Positions 1 through 5,632 of a stretch of DNA of 5,752 nt are shown one piece after another. Both the position numbers and the translations under genes were made by a program. The DNA is from DATJUF01 sp035502655. GTDB taxonomy: Bacteria; Desulfobacterota; Binatia; Binatales; Binataceae. The notes under the pieces were generated by a model, which saw nothing but the letters and a program-made list of their open reading frames with translations, did no database searches and was not told the DNA's origin. Where the stretch lies: contig DATJUF010000306.1 in the NCBI GenBank assembly GCA_035502655.1, positions 1 to 5,752 of the forward strand. The letters are read 5' to 3'. The number at the start of each line of letters is the position of its first letter. Position 1 is the stretch's first letter.

Positions 1-726
1 GTGGATGTACTCCTTGTCGTAGCGTCCCGGCCAGCACCATTGCGGTTCCAGCGAAACGTGAATCCCGAGCGGGACGTCGAGTTCCTGCGCCTTGGCGAAC
101 AGGACGTCATTGTCGGGATGGGCGTGGGGCTTGCGGTTCATCGTGAACATCACGACCCAGCCGCCCTTGTGGCCGGCCTTGACCGCCCGCTCTAGTTCCT
201 CTGCTGCGGCTTTCGGATCGCCCAATGACAGATGCGCCACCGGCACCAGCCGTCCACCGCTGTCGGCGCACCAGTCCGATACCCAGCGGTTATACGCCCG
301 CGTCATCGCCTGCGCATAATCAGCGTCCTCGCACTCGGTTTCCCACGTCAGGTCGAGGCTCGGGTAGATAATCGCCGCCTCCAGCCCCTCCTTATCCAGG
401 CGCTCGATCCGCTCTTTGGCGTCGGCCGCGCCCAGTGGCAAGCGCTCTCCATAACGGATTCGCGGGTCAAACTGGCCTTTCGTGCGGGTGACCTGGCCCA
501 TCTGTGCGACCGATCCAAAGCTCCCGCCACGACTCACGCGCGACGGCACGCCGTTAATCTCCAGGTATTCAAGCCCGTCTTTGTCGAGCTTTATACGGAG
601 CGCATTGGCGCGATACTTCGGGTCGCAATACTCCTCCCAGCATGTCTTTGCTTCGAGGATATGGCCGTCCGCGTCAACCGCTCCGGGATATTTCAGCTTG
701 TGGATTTGTTCTACGGGTCGTTCCAT
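1..726 (-). CDS. Amidohydrolase-2 family metal-dependent hydrolase (C-terminus outside the window)
   Basis: The minus strand is open from an ATG at 726-724 to the window edge, giving 242 residues with no stop. A TAA lies directly upstream of the ATG, and a GGAGAG Shine-Dalgarno sequence sits a few bases before it, so the start is well fixed. The N-terminus contains VDADGHILE (residues 17-25), the first beta strand and metal-binding D-x-H-type motif of TIM-barrel amidohydrolases related to ACMSD (Amidohydro_2). Further typical blocks are GLEAAIIYPSLDL (about 114-126), GRLVPVAHLSL (about 158-168) and PLGIHVS (about 219-225), whose His223 is at the position of a later metal ligand. Family members usually run to about 350-400 residues, so roughly the last third is missing. 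There is no signal peptide, so it is probably cytosolic. Known relatives hydrolyse or decarboxylate aromatic or cyclic acids; the substrate here cannot be told. The family call is firm, the reaction is not. Confidence 0.88.
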   Translation of the reverse strand, partial: MERPVEQIHKLKYPGAVDADGHILEAKTCWEEYCDPKYRANALRIKLDKDGLEYLEINGVPSRVSRGGSFGSVAQMGQVTRTKGQFDPRIRYGERLPLGAADAKERIERLDKEGLEAAIIYPSLDLTWETECEDADYAQAMTRAYNRWVSDWCADSGGRLVPVAHLSLGDPKAAAEELERAVKAGHKGGWVVMFTMNRKPHAHPDNDVLFAKAQELDVPLGIHVSLEPQWCWPGRYDKEYIH

Positions 727-1056
727 TTATCTCTCCGCCTCGATTCGATTTTGCTTCGTAACCTGGCCCATTATTGAAGTAGTGTATCGCGCCTCTAACC
801 GTCAAGCACACTAATGTGATCCGCCAACTGGATGAAGCTCTAATCATTCCTATGAGCGCCCGCGGCGAATGGAATTTCCGCACAGCACACCCGCCAGGGT
901 CTGGTCAGCGAGCCACGCTGATTGTTCTAACATGCTATCCAGCACGGCGGTGAGCATTAAGTGCGGGGATTTGCTAAATAAGGATCGCCTTGCGGCAATG
1001 GCCAGGGCGAAGTTATCAGGCATCACCGGATGCGTTCACTAAAAGGCGGTTGAATT
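727..1056. other. Intergenic region between divergent genes
   Basis: This 330-base gap separates the amidohydrolase gene (leftward) from the selenoprotein gene (rightward) and should hold both promoters. I found no convincing coding sequence. A TTGACG hexamer on the minus strand (800-805) could be a -35 box for the amidohydrolase gene, but no good -10 box lies at 16-18 nt. Plus-strand candidates are weak, for example TTGCGG at 990-995 followed by TATCAG at 1014-1019. The last 75 bases hold two small hairpins, described separately. Confidence 0.5.
985..1033 (+). other. Two small hairpins in the leader of the selenoprotein gene
   Basis: TCGCCTTG (985-992) pairs with CAGGGCGA (1003-1010), including one G-T wobble, around a 10-nt loop. 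GCATC (1020-1024) pairs with GATGC (1029-1033) around the loop ACCG. The second hairpin ends 23 nt before the start codon. Neither is followed by a T-run, so they do not look like terminators. They could be leader structure or operator sites, but short inverted repeats like these also occur by chance. Confidence 0.25.
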
Positions 1057-2163
1057 ATGGAAGCAGCTAAAAAGGCCGAAATTCTGCACGGCGTCGTGCG
1101 CAAAATGGGAGCGGGCGGCGCTGATATCCAGACCAGCGAATGGCTCGATTTCGTCGAGGCCCAAAATGACGGCTTTCGCACCGGTCCGGAAATCGGCTCG
1201 AAGGTTCCCGATTTTACATTGCCGGACCAGGCTGGGCGCAACCGCTCGCTACACGATCTGGTTGGCCCCAATGGGCTGTTGCTGGTCTTCAGCCGCAGTG
1301 CCGGCTGGTGACCCTATTGCCGTAATCAGCTCGTCGAGCTGCAAAATAGTCTTTCCAAACTGGAGGCTCACGGAATTAAGGCGGCGTCAATCACTTTCGA
1401 TTCGCGCGAGGTTCTCAAGGATTTCAGCGACGCCTATCATATCGGCTATCCGATGCTCTCCGACACTGGCAGCAAAGTCATCCGCGCCTTCGGCATTCTC
1501 AACACTAATGTCCCCGAAGATCACAAGATGATGTATGGGATGCCGTGGCCCGGCGAATACCTCATCGCCCCCGATGGCATCGTGCGAGACAAGCTCTTCC
1601 TGCGCAACTATGAACATCGGGCGACCGCCTCTGAAGTTGTGCTGCGGAATTTCGATGACGCAGGCGCGAACTCCGTCGCGGTTGAGGCTGGCGTTCTTCA
1701 TGCGAAGGTTTCACTCTCGACCGACCGCTGTTTTCCAGGCCAGGAGCTCGGACTCGCGTTGGATCTGCGCCTGGATCCGGGCTGGCATATCTACGGGAAG
1801 CCGCTCCCGGCCAGCTATCAGGCGGTCGAACTGACACTCGAAAGTCCGCTCATCGCCGAGCAATCACTCGAATTACCTGCGGCGCAGCCACTTCTTCTTC
1901 AGGCTCTCGGCGAGACGCTGCCGGTCTATGATGGCGGGTTAAAGGCACATGGCAAAGTGGGAATCAAATGGAGTCCGCCGATGCCTGCGCCATTCCTGAA
2001 GCCATTAGGCGAGATGATTCAACCCGGATCTTACTCGATTGCGGGGACGCTGAAATTTCAGGCGTGCAGCGACACGGTCTGCGAACCGCCGCAGGTGATC
2101 AAGTTCACGCTACCACTGACGATTGCGGCGGGCGTGCCACCCGCACCAAAAAAATCTGGCTAG
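1057..2163 (+). CDS. Selenoprotein: redoxin (AhpC/TSA-like) domain with a Sec-x-x-Cys centre fused to a DsbD-alpha-like domain
   Basis: Read with the in-frame TGA at 1309-1311 as selenocysteine, this is a 368-residue protein ending at TAG 2161-2163. The ATG follows an AGGCGG ribosome site (1043-1048), and an in-frame TGA at 1051-1053 excludes a longer start. Residues about 45-200 form a thioredoxin-fold redoxin domain: VPDFTLPDQAG, then LLLVFSRSAGW, then Sec85-Pro-Tyr-Cys88, RNQLVELQ, GYPMLSDTGSKVIRAFGILN and PGEYLIAPDGIVRDK. Relatives carry W-C-P-x-C at this point, so Sec replaces the first, attacking Cys. Residues about 210-358 resemble the N-terminal (alpha) domain of DsbD: DPGWHIYG (about 240-247) and FQACSDTVCEPP, with Cys337 and Cys342 in the place of the DsbD-alpha redox pair. 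Cys225 is an extra cysteine. The fusion suggests a thiol/selenol reductase or peroxidase in which the two centres may pass electrons to each other; this is inferred. No signal peptide or membrane segment is visible, which is odd because DsbD-alpha works in the periplasm. The gene is convergent with the MscS-type gene, 37 nt away. Confidence 0.88.
1309..1341 (+). promoter_or_regulatory. Candidate bacterial SECIS: UGA codon plus downstream hairpin
   Basis: The UGA (1309-1311) is followed after 15 nt by a perfect 6-bp stem, CAGCTC (1327-1332) with GAGCTG (1336-1341), closed by the loop GTC (1333-1335). Bacterial SECIS elements lie in the coding region just after the UGA, with an apical loop about 16-37 nt downstream and a G at its first or second position. 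Here 21 nt separate the UGA from the loop, and the loop begins G-U, the bases that SelB needs in the E. coli fdhF element. The stem encodes Gln91-Leu-Val-Glu-Leu95, a stretch that is itself typical of the family. No extended lower stem is obvious. No folding energy was calculated. Confidence 0.72.
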
Positions 2164-2170
2164 CTGCCAG
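2148..2170 (-). terminator. Probable rho-independent terminator of the MscS-type gene
   Basis: Read on the minus strand, CTGGC (2170-2166) pairs with GCCAG (2160-2156) around a 5-nt loop, and the sequence continues as A followed by seven T (2154-2148). It begins 31 nt after the channel gene's stop codon. The stem is only 5 bp but the T-run is good. It overlaps the convergent selenoprotein gene: the T-run is the complement of its penultimate Lys-Lys codons, and the stem covers its final Ser-Gly and TAG. On the plus strand the same hairpin has no T-run after it, so it should work only leftward. A second short inverted repeat, GTCCG/CGGAC (2195-2208), spans the channel gene's stop codon. Confidence 0.55.
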
Positions 2171-2200
2171 CCGTGACCGATCGATCCGGCAGTAGTCCGA

Positions 2201-4675
2201 TTACGGACGCACCGGCCGGCCCTTGGGGGTAGCCCTCAAGGGCCGTTTCGGGCCGCTCACATCCTTAGGCTCGCGGCCTGACAACATGGCTCGAACTTCG
2301 GGCGAGACGCTCGTGAGGTGGAGATCGTGTTGGGGGAATGGGATTTCGATCGCGGCATCGAAGAGGCGCCGATGGACCGCGAGCGCCAGATCGCTGGTCA
2401 CCATTTCGTAATCCTCGTCGGTCCAGGCGCGCAGCTCGAAATTCAGTGAGCTGTCGCCGAAGCCTTTGAACAGCGCCTGCGGGGCCGGGTTCTGCAGCAC
2501 CTGATTGTTCGAACGAGCGGCGTCGACCAACAGCCCGACGACCACCGCCGGGTCAGTTCCGTAGGCGACGCCAACGGGCACGTCAACACGGTGCAGACGA
2601 TCGGAAAGTGTCCAGTTCGTGACGACGCTGGATACGAGGTTAGCGTTAGGCACAATCACTTCCGAGCCGTTCAAATTGCGCACAACGGTAGCGCGCATCC
2701 CAATCAAGCGCACTTGCCCAAAGATTTCCTGACCGGGGATTTGAAGCTGGTCACCGACGTTCAGGCGGCGCTCGCTGAGCAGCGTCAGACCCGCAGCAAA
2801 ATTCCTGACCAGATCCTGAAGGCCAAGTCCCAAGCCGATGCCGAAACCTCCTAGCAGAATCGAGAGCTGGCTGAGCTGGATGCCGGCCGCGCTCAACGCG
2901 ATAAGGAATCCAAGCGTGTAGATGCCGTAACGCACCAACGCTGAGACTGCGTCGGCCATGCCACGTGGCAAGCTGCGGTGCGGATAGATGTCTTCCCTGA
3001 GGATCTCATCGATGATCCGCGTGAGAAAACGCGCAGCCATCAGCGTCACTACGAAGGCGAGAAGACCTCCGATTGTAAGCGCGAAGGCTCCGACTGAGAC
3101 GCCAAGATTCAGAATCGCCCGCAAAGTGGTGCTGGCAAAATCAGCTAATCCGGTTGCGCGCAGCACGAAGAAAATCCACAGCGCCCCGCCCAGCCAGCGC
3201 AGCCCATGTTCCACCTGCCGCTGGAGGAGCGCCGTGTTGCGCTCGAATATGCGGATGCGGCTAACCGCCGGCGTACTAAGTACGTAGACGATAAAAGGCT
3301 CCAGCGTGCTGATTACGGCGAAGATATACAGCGCCGAGTAGATGCTCGCCATAGTGCCGCGGCCGACGAGTGTCGCCAGATCTGACCATCCGCAGAGCCC
3401 GGCCACAAACGACAGCGCGAGCATGAGCATGACCAGATTAACCGTGCGGCGCAGCCAAGACACGCTGCCGTCGTGGCGAAGACGGCCCTTGAACCAGAAG
3501 GCCAGCCCCAGCGACGCGGCCAGAACCAGCAGCAGGCTTACATGGCCGATCGCAGGAAGCGGCGCAACGGCCAAACTCAGCCGGTCCAAGAGCGCCACAA
3601 TCAGCAGCCCGACGAACGCAGCCAGGTCGGAGCGCTTGCCTGTGCGGACCACAATCCTTGCGGTAGGCAGGAGTGCTGCGATGCCGAACGCCTGCACAAA
3701 TCCATGGGGAGCAAGCGGATGGATGAATGGCGTCGCCAGCAAGGCGACCAGCAGGCCGACCGCGTACGGACGATCGAGCAGCCGCAAGCCTTGCTTCTTC
3801 GGTCCCCGATATTTCCGCACTCGCGCCGCCAAACGTCCGAAGCCCAACATCAATAGCACCGCAAGCAAGGCTTGCAGGATAAGCGGGCGGCGGTTGTGGG
3901 CTGCGTACTCCCGCATCTCGCGGCCGAACGCGATCAACTCGCCGGGAACCCGTGGCAATTCAGCGCGCAGTTCGGCGACATAGCCGCTCTGCCATATCTG
4001 GCCTCGCGGCACGAAAAGGTTAGCCCGCTGGTCGGCCTCCGCGGCCTGCAGCCGGTCATTCATCGCATTGATTGCGGCGATACGGCCGGTTACCCGCTCG
4101 CTCAGGATGAGAACGTGAGCGCGCCACGCGTTAAGGCTGACGGTAGCCTGTTCCAGCCCATAGATTGATCGCTTAACACTGCCACCGATAAGAGCTGCTG
4201 AGGCCACGGTTTCCGGCCGCTTCTGGGTTGCGGACCAGACCTGTTGCGCCTGAGTGATCTGGCCGAGCGCCTTCGCTACCCTTTTCGCTTCGGTCTCAAG
4301 AAAAGATTCCCATGCGCCAAGCGGCGCGGCGGCATCAGTCAGCCGCCGCTGCAAATCCGATAATTCAAAAAAAGCCGCAGATCGGGAGAGCGCCTCGTTG
4401 GCCTGGCCGAGCAGCATATCCAGGTCAGGATCGAGGCGGTCCATATCCAGTTTGATCTGTGCAACGTTAGCTTGTGCCGCAACTGATGGCTGAGCTGCTT
4501 CAAGCTGTAGGCGCAGTGCGTTGGCCTGGGCCGGCACATCTTCTGGGCGGATCCAGTTAACTGAATTCCCGGCTCCGCTGGGCTGCGCCTTTTGGGCATG
4601 TCCCAACCCTGCGGTTAAAGCCAGCCCTGCAACGATTCCGACGGCGCAGGATATCAGAGCGCGGCGGCTTCTCAC
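2201..4675 (-). CDS. MscS-family mechanosensitive ion channel with periplasmic N-terminal domain
   Basis: This is an 824-residue inner-membrane channel of the large MscS type (the MscK/MscM and DUF3772-containing branch), which opens under membrane tension to release solutes during osmotic downshock. Residues 1-27 are a signal peptide with an arginine-rich start, a hydrophobic core and a likely cut after GHA. Residues about 45-255 are hydrophilic, Ala/Gln/Leu-rich and helical, as expected of the periplasmic domain. About ten or eleven hydrophobic segments follow between 263 and 635. The last is the pore helix, with the Gly-rich run GGFGIGLGLGLQDLVRNFAAG (609-629) matching the Gly/Ala-packed TM3 of MscS and its NFAAG end. 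The cytoplasmic vestibule follows: the beta domain with VGDQLQI (640-646) and GSEVIVPNANL (670-680), then the alpha-beta domain to about 790. The Pro/Arg/Lys tail is unremarkable. The ATG follows a weak GTGG-type ribosome site. The gene starts 57 nt after the upstream 185-residue gene on the same strand and may share its transcript. The gating signal and ion preference cannot be told. Confidence 0.95.
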   Translation of the reverse strand: MRSRRALISCAVGIVAGLALTAGLGHAQKAQPSGAGNSVNWIRPEDVPAQANALRLQLEAAQPSVAAQANVAQIKLDMDRLDPDLDMLLGQANEALSRSAAFFELSDLQRRLTDAAAPLGAWESFLETEAKRVAKALGQITQAQQVWSATQKRPETVASAALIGGSVKRSIYGLEQATVSLNAWRAHVLILSERVTGRIAAINAMNDRLQAAEADQRANLFVPRGQIWQSGYVAELRAELPRVPGELIAFGREMREYAAHNRRPLILQALLAVLLMLGFGRLAARVRKYRGPKKQGLRLLDRPYAVGLLVALLATPFIHPLAPHGFVQAFGIAALLPTARIVVRTGKRSDLAAFVGLLIVALLDRLSLAVAPLPAIGHVSLLLVLAASLGLAFWFKGRLRHDGSVSWLRRTVNLVMLMLALSFVAGLCGWSDLATLVGRGTMASIYSALYIFAVISTLEPFIVYVLSTPAVSRIRIFERNTALLQRQVEHGLRWLGGALWIFFVLRATGLADFASTTLRAILNLGVSVGAFALTIGGLLAFVVTLMAARFLTRIIDEILREDIYPHRSLPRGMADAVSALVRYGIYTLGFLIALSAAGIQLSQLSILLGGFGIGLGLGLQDLVRNFAAGLTLLSERRLNVGDQLQIPGQEIFGQVRLIGMRATVVRNLNGSEVIVPNANLVSSVVTNWTLSDRLHRVDVPVGVAYGTDPAVVVGLLVDAARSNNQVLQNPAPQALFKGFGDSSLNFELRAWTDEDYEMVTSDLALAVHRRLFDAAIEIPFPQHDLHLTSVSPEVRAMLSGREPKDVSGPKRPLRATPKGRPVRP

Positions 4676-4712
4676 ATTTTCACCACTCGCTCTGCCGAAA
4701 CGGGCGGCGCCA

Positions 4713-4734
4713 ACGGTGGCTACCGTAAGTTTTT
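4713..4734 (+). terminator. Terminator-like hairpin on the plus strand without a plus-strand gene
   Basis: ACGGT (4713-4717) pairs with ACCGT (4722-4726) around GGCT, followed by AAG and five T (4730-4734). The polarity suits a rightward transcript, yet the only genes nearby run leftward. It lies in the 57-nt gap before the channel gene. It may end antisense transcription from within the channel gene, act as leader structure for the leftward transcript, or be chance. Confidence 0.25.
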
Positions 4735-5290
4735 ATTTGTTTGCGAGCCATTCAAAGTAGCCGGGGATGCCATTTTCTGGCTCAATCCCGCTACCATCGC
4801 CTGAAAGCTGGATCATTAAATCGTTACGGCGTCCGCCGTGCGACGCGGGACGGCGCGGGAAGGCGTGCTGAAGTATTACGCCAGTCGGGAACGAAAAGTT
4901 CCGGATGATACTGCATGTCTCGAAATACCACTCGGGATCGGTGAAGCTCCGCGCGGACTGGCGCGTCAACTTCTCGAATCTCCATACCACTTTGCGTGTA
5001 AGGAAGCGGCGTGCAAAGCCAGTCGCCAACGCGCCGACTTCTTCGGTCCCGCACATGATACAAGTTCGGCGCTCATTCCAGCCGTCTCTCACCAGATGCC
5101 GCCGCGTACCGGACTTACCCACTAAAACGATCGTAAATGAATGCGCCGCCTCCTCGCATCTTGCCTTCAGTTCTTCGATTCGTTCGCGCAAGCCTCGATA
5201 GCGTTCCCAGACCGACGCGCTAACCTCTGTGTCTGCACGGGCGATACTGTCGCGCAAAGCCCTTATTTCGTCGTCCCGCATATGTTCCAT
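4733..5290 (-). CDS. Hypothetical protein with N-terminal coiled coil and a CxxC motif
   Basis: I do not recognise this 185-residue protein. Residues about 6-50 are rich in Glu, Arg and Leu with heptad-like spacing (RYRGLRERIEELKARCEE), predicting a coiled coil. Residues 75-86 hold RRTCIMCGTEEV, where Cys77 and Cys80 form a CxxC that could bind zinc or be redox-active; Cys45 and Cys126 are the only other cysteines. The rest is soluble in character, with no signal peptide or membrane segment, and ends FEWLANK. The start is uncertain: the ATG at 5290 has no close ribosome site, while the ATG three codons later (5281) has GGAA just upstream. A purine-rich AGGGGAGG stretch on the minus strand lies too far away (about 30 nt) to serve either. 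The gene is upstream of, and in line with, the MscS-type gene. Reality as a gene is supported by the coherent composition and a promoter candidate; the function is unknown. Confidence 0.65.
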   Translation of the reverse strand: MEHMRDDEIRALRDSIARADTEVSASVWERYRGLRERIEELKARCEEAAHSFTIVLVGKSGTRRHLVRDGWNERRTCIMCGTEEVGALATGFARRFLTRKVVWRFEKLTRQSARSFTDPEWYFETCSIIRNFSFPTGVILQHAFPRRPASHGGRRNDLMIQLSGDGSGIEPENGIPGYFEWLANK

Positions 5291-5329
5291 AAATTGTGGC
5301 CCAGTACGGCTAAGGACGCCTCCCCTTAT

Positions 5330-5369
5330 GCGGCGTTACGCCGCTCGTTATTGTAAGCGGGCGGCGTAA
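5330..5369. repeat. GCGGCGT direct and inverted repeats around a promoter
   Basis: GCGGCGT (5330-5336) and ACGCCGC (5338-5344) form a 15-base palindrome with a single central T. A further GCGGCGT (5361-5367) lies downstream. The middle arm can instead pair with that third copy: TTACGCCGC (5336-5344) with GCGGCGTAA (5361-5369), 9 bp around 16 nt. The three arms bracket the -10 box of the candidate promoter at 5350-5378, one inside its spacer and the palindrome at the expected transcription start, which is a typical operator layout. A REP-like element is the main alternative. Confidence 0.45.
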
Positions 5370-5378
5370 TGGCGGCAA
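5350..5378 (-). promoter_or_regulatory. Candidate sigma-70-type promoter for the hypothetical gene and channel gene
   Basis: On the minus strand TTGCCG (5378-5373) and TACAAT (5355-5350) are separated by exactly 17 nt. The -10 box matches TATAAT at five of six positions, and the -35 box matches TTGACA at its first three bases and one later position. Transcription would start near 5342, leaving a leader of about 50 nt before the ATG at 5290. GCGGCGT repeats overlap the spacer and the start site, suggesting repression by a DNA-binding protein. Confidence 0.45.
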
Positions 5379-5403
5379 CACAACCTTGTCAGCTCGATCT
5401 AAT

Positions 5404-5527
5404 AGCCTGCGGAGGCTCAAACCGGCTAACCCCGGCCGTCATCTGCAAAGCGCGGCAACTTTCATCGCAGGCCGCGCGCCGAGGCTGGAAACGGAACCAA
5501 GTGAGAATAGGATTGTGACGTGCAGAT
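5404..5527. other. Non-coding stretch with nested inverted repeats
   Basis: There is no credible gene between the promoter near 5378 and the pstB stop at 5633. Within this part ATCTGCA (5441-5447) is the exact complement of TGCAGAT (5521-5527). It encloses GCGCGGC (5450-5456) paired with GCCGCGC (5471-5477) around 14 nt. A separate AGCCT/AGGCT hairpin (5404-5417) lies beside it. Together these could fold as a small RNA or a 3' untranslated structure of the pst transcript. I matched none of it to tRNA, tmRNA, RNase P RNA or the selenocysteine tRNA by eye. Confidence 0.3.
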
Positions 5528-5564
5528 CGAATTTCAGCAATGAAGTGTATAAGAGTGGGTGCAA

Positions 5565-5624
5565 GCGGGGGTGAAGGTAGAAGCCTCGCGACGGCCTGAG
5601 CTTCAGTTCTTACTCAACCCCCGC
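5565..5624 (-). other. Long hairpin directly after pstB
   Basis: GCGGGGGT (5565-5572) is the exact complement of ACCCCCGC (5617-5624), an 8-bp GC-rich stem. Inside it GAAG and CTC (5580-5587, one bulged C) pair with GAGCTTC (5598-5604). On the minus strand the stem starts 8 nt after the pstB stop. No T-run follows on either strand, so it is not a classical intrinsic terminator. It may protect the 3' end of the pst message, pause polymerase or mark a processing site. Confidence 0.4.
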
Positions 5625-5632
5625 GCAATTGA

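Noticed and set aside
232..777. A 181-residue plus-strand open frame
   Set aside because: It is antisense to the clear amidohydrolase gene and has no recognisable protein character.
781..805. A promoter for the amidohydrolase gene (TTGACG with TACACT)
   Set aside because: The two boxes are only 13 nt apart, too close for a normal sigma-70 promoter.
1057..1311. An 84-residue stand-alone protein ending at TGA 1309
   Set aside because: It ends in mid-domain at the active site, and the same frame continues directly into the rest of the redoxin fold, so it is the first part of a Sec read-through gene.
1387..1701. A 104-residue minus-strand open frame
   Set aside because: It is a mirror of the selenoprotein coding region.
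1453..2163. A separate 236-residue protein starting at the ATG at 1453
   Set aside because: That ATG is an internal Met (residue 133) in GYPMLSD of the redoxin domain. Starting there would remove half the fold and the active site.
1057..2163. A pseudogene with a nonsense mutation
   Set aside because: The stop sits exactly at the catalytic Cys codon, a SECIS-like hairpin follows at the right distance, and the rest of the frame is intact. It is not fully excluded until the Sec machinery is found in the genome.
3342..3983. A 213-residue plus-strand open frame
   Set aside because: It lies antisense to the MscS-type gene, is very rich in Arg/Ser/Ala and looks like a composition shadow.
4838..5201. 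Overlapping plus-strand frames of 95-98 residues
   Set aside because: They are opposite the 185-residue minus-strand gene, which has better protein character and a promoter candidate.
5386..5574. A 62-residue plus-strand frame
   Set aside because: It has a TTG start, no clear ribosome site and low-information composition, and it lies across the inverted repeats.
5291..5632. A selenocysteine tRNA or other tRNA gene
   Set aside because: No TTCGA-type T-loop flanked by a stem, acceptor stem or CCA end could be found on either strand.
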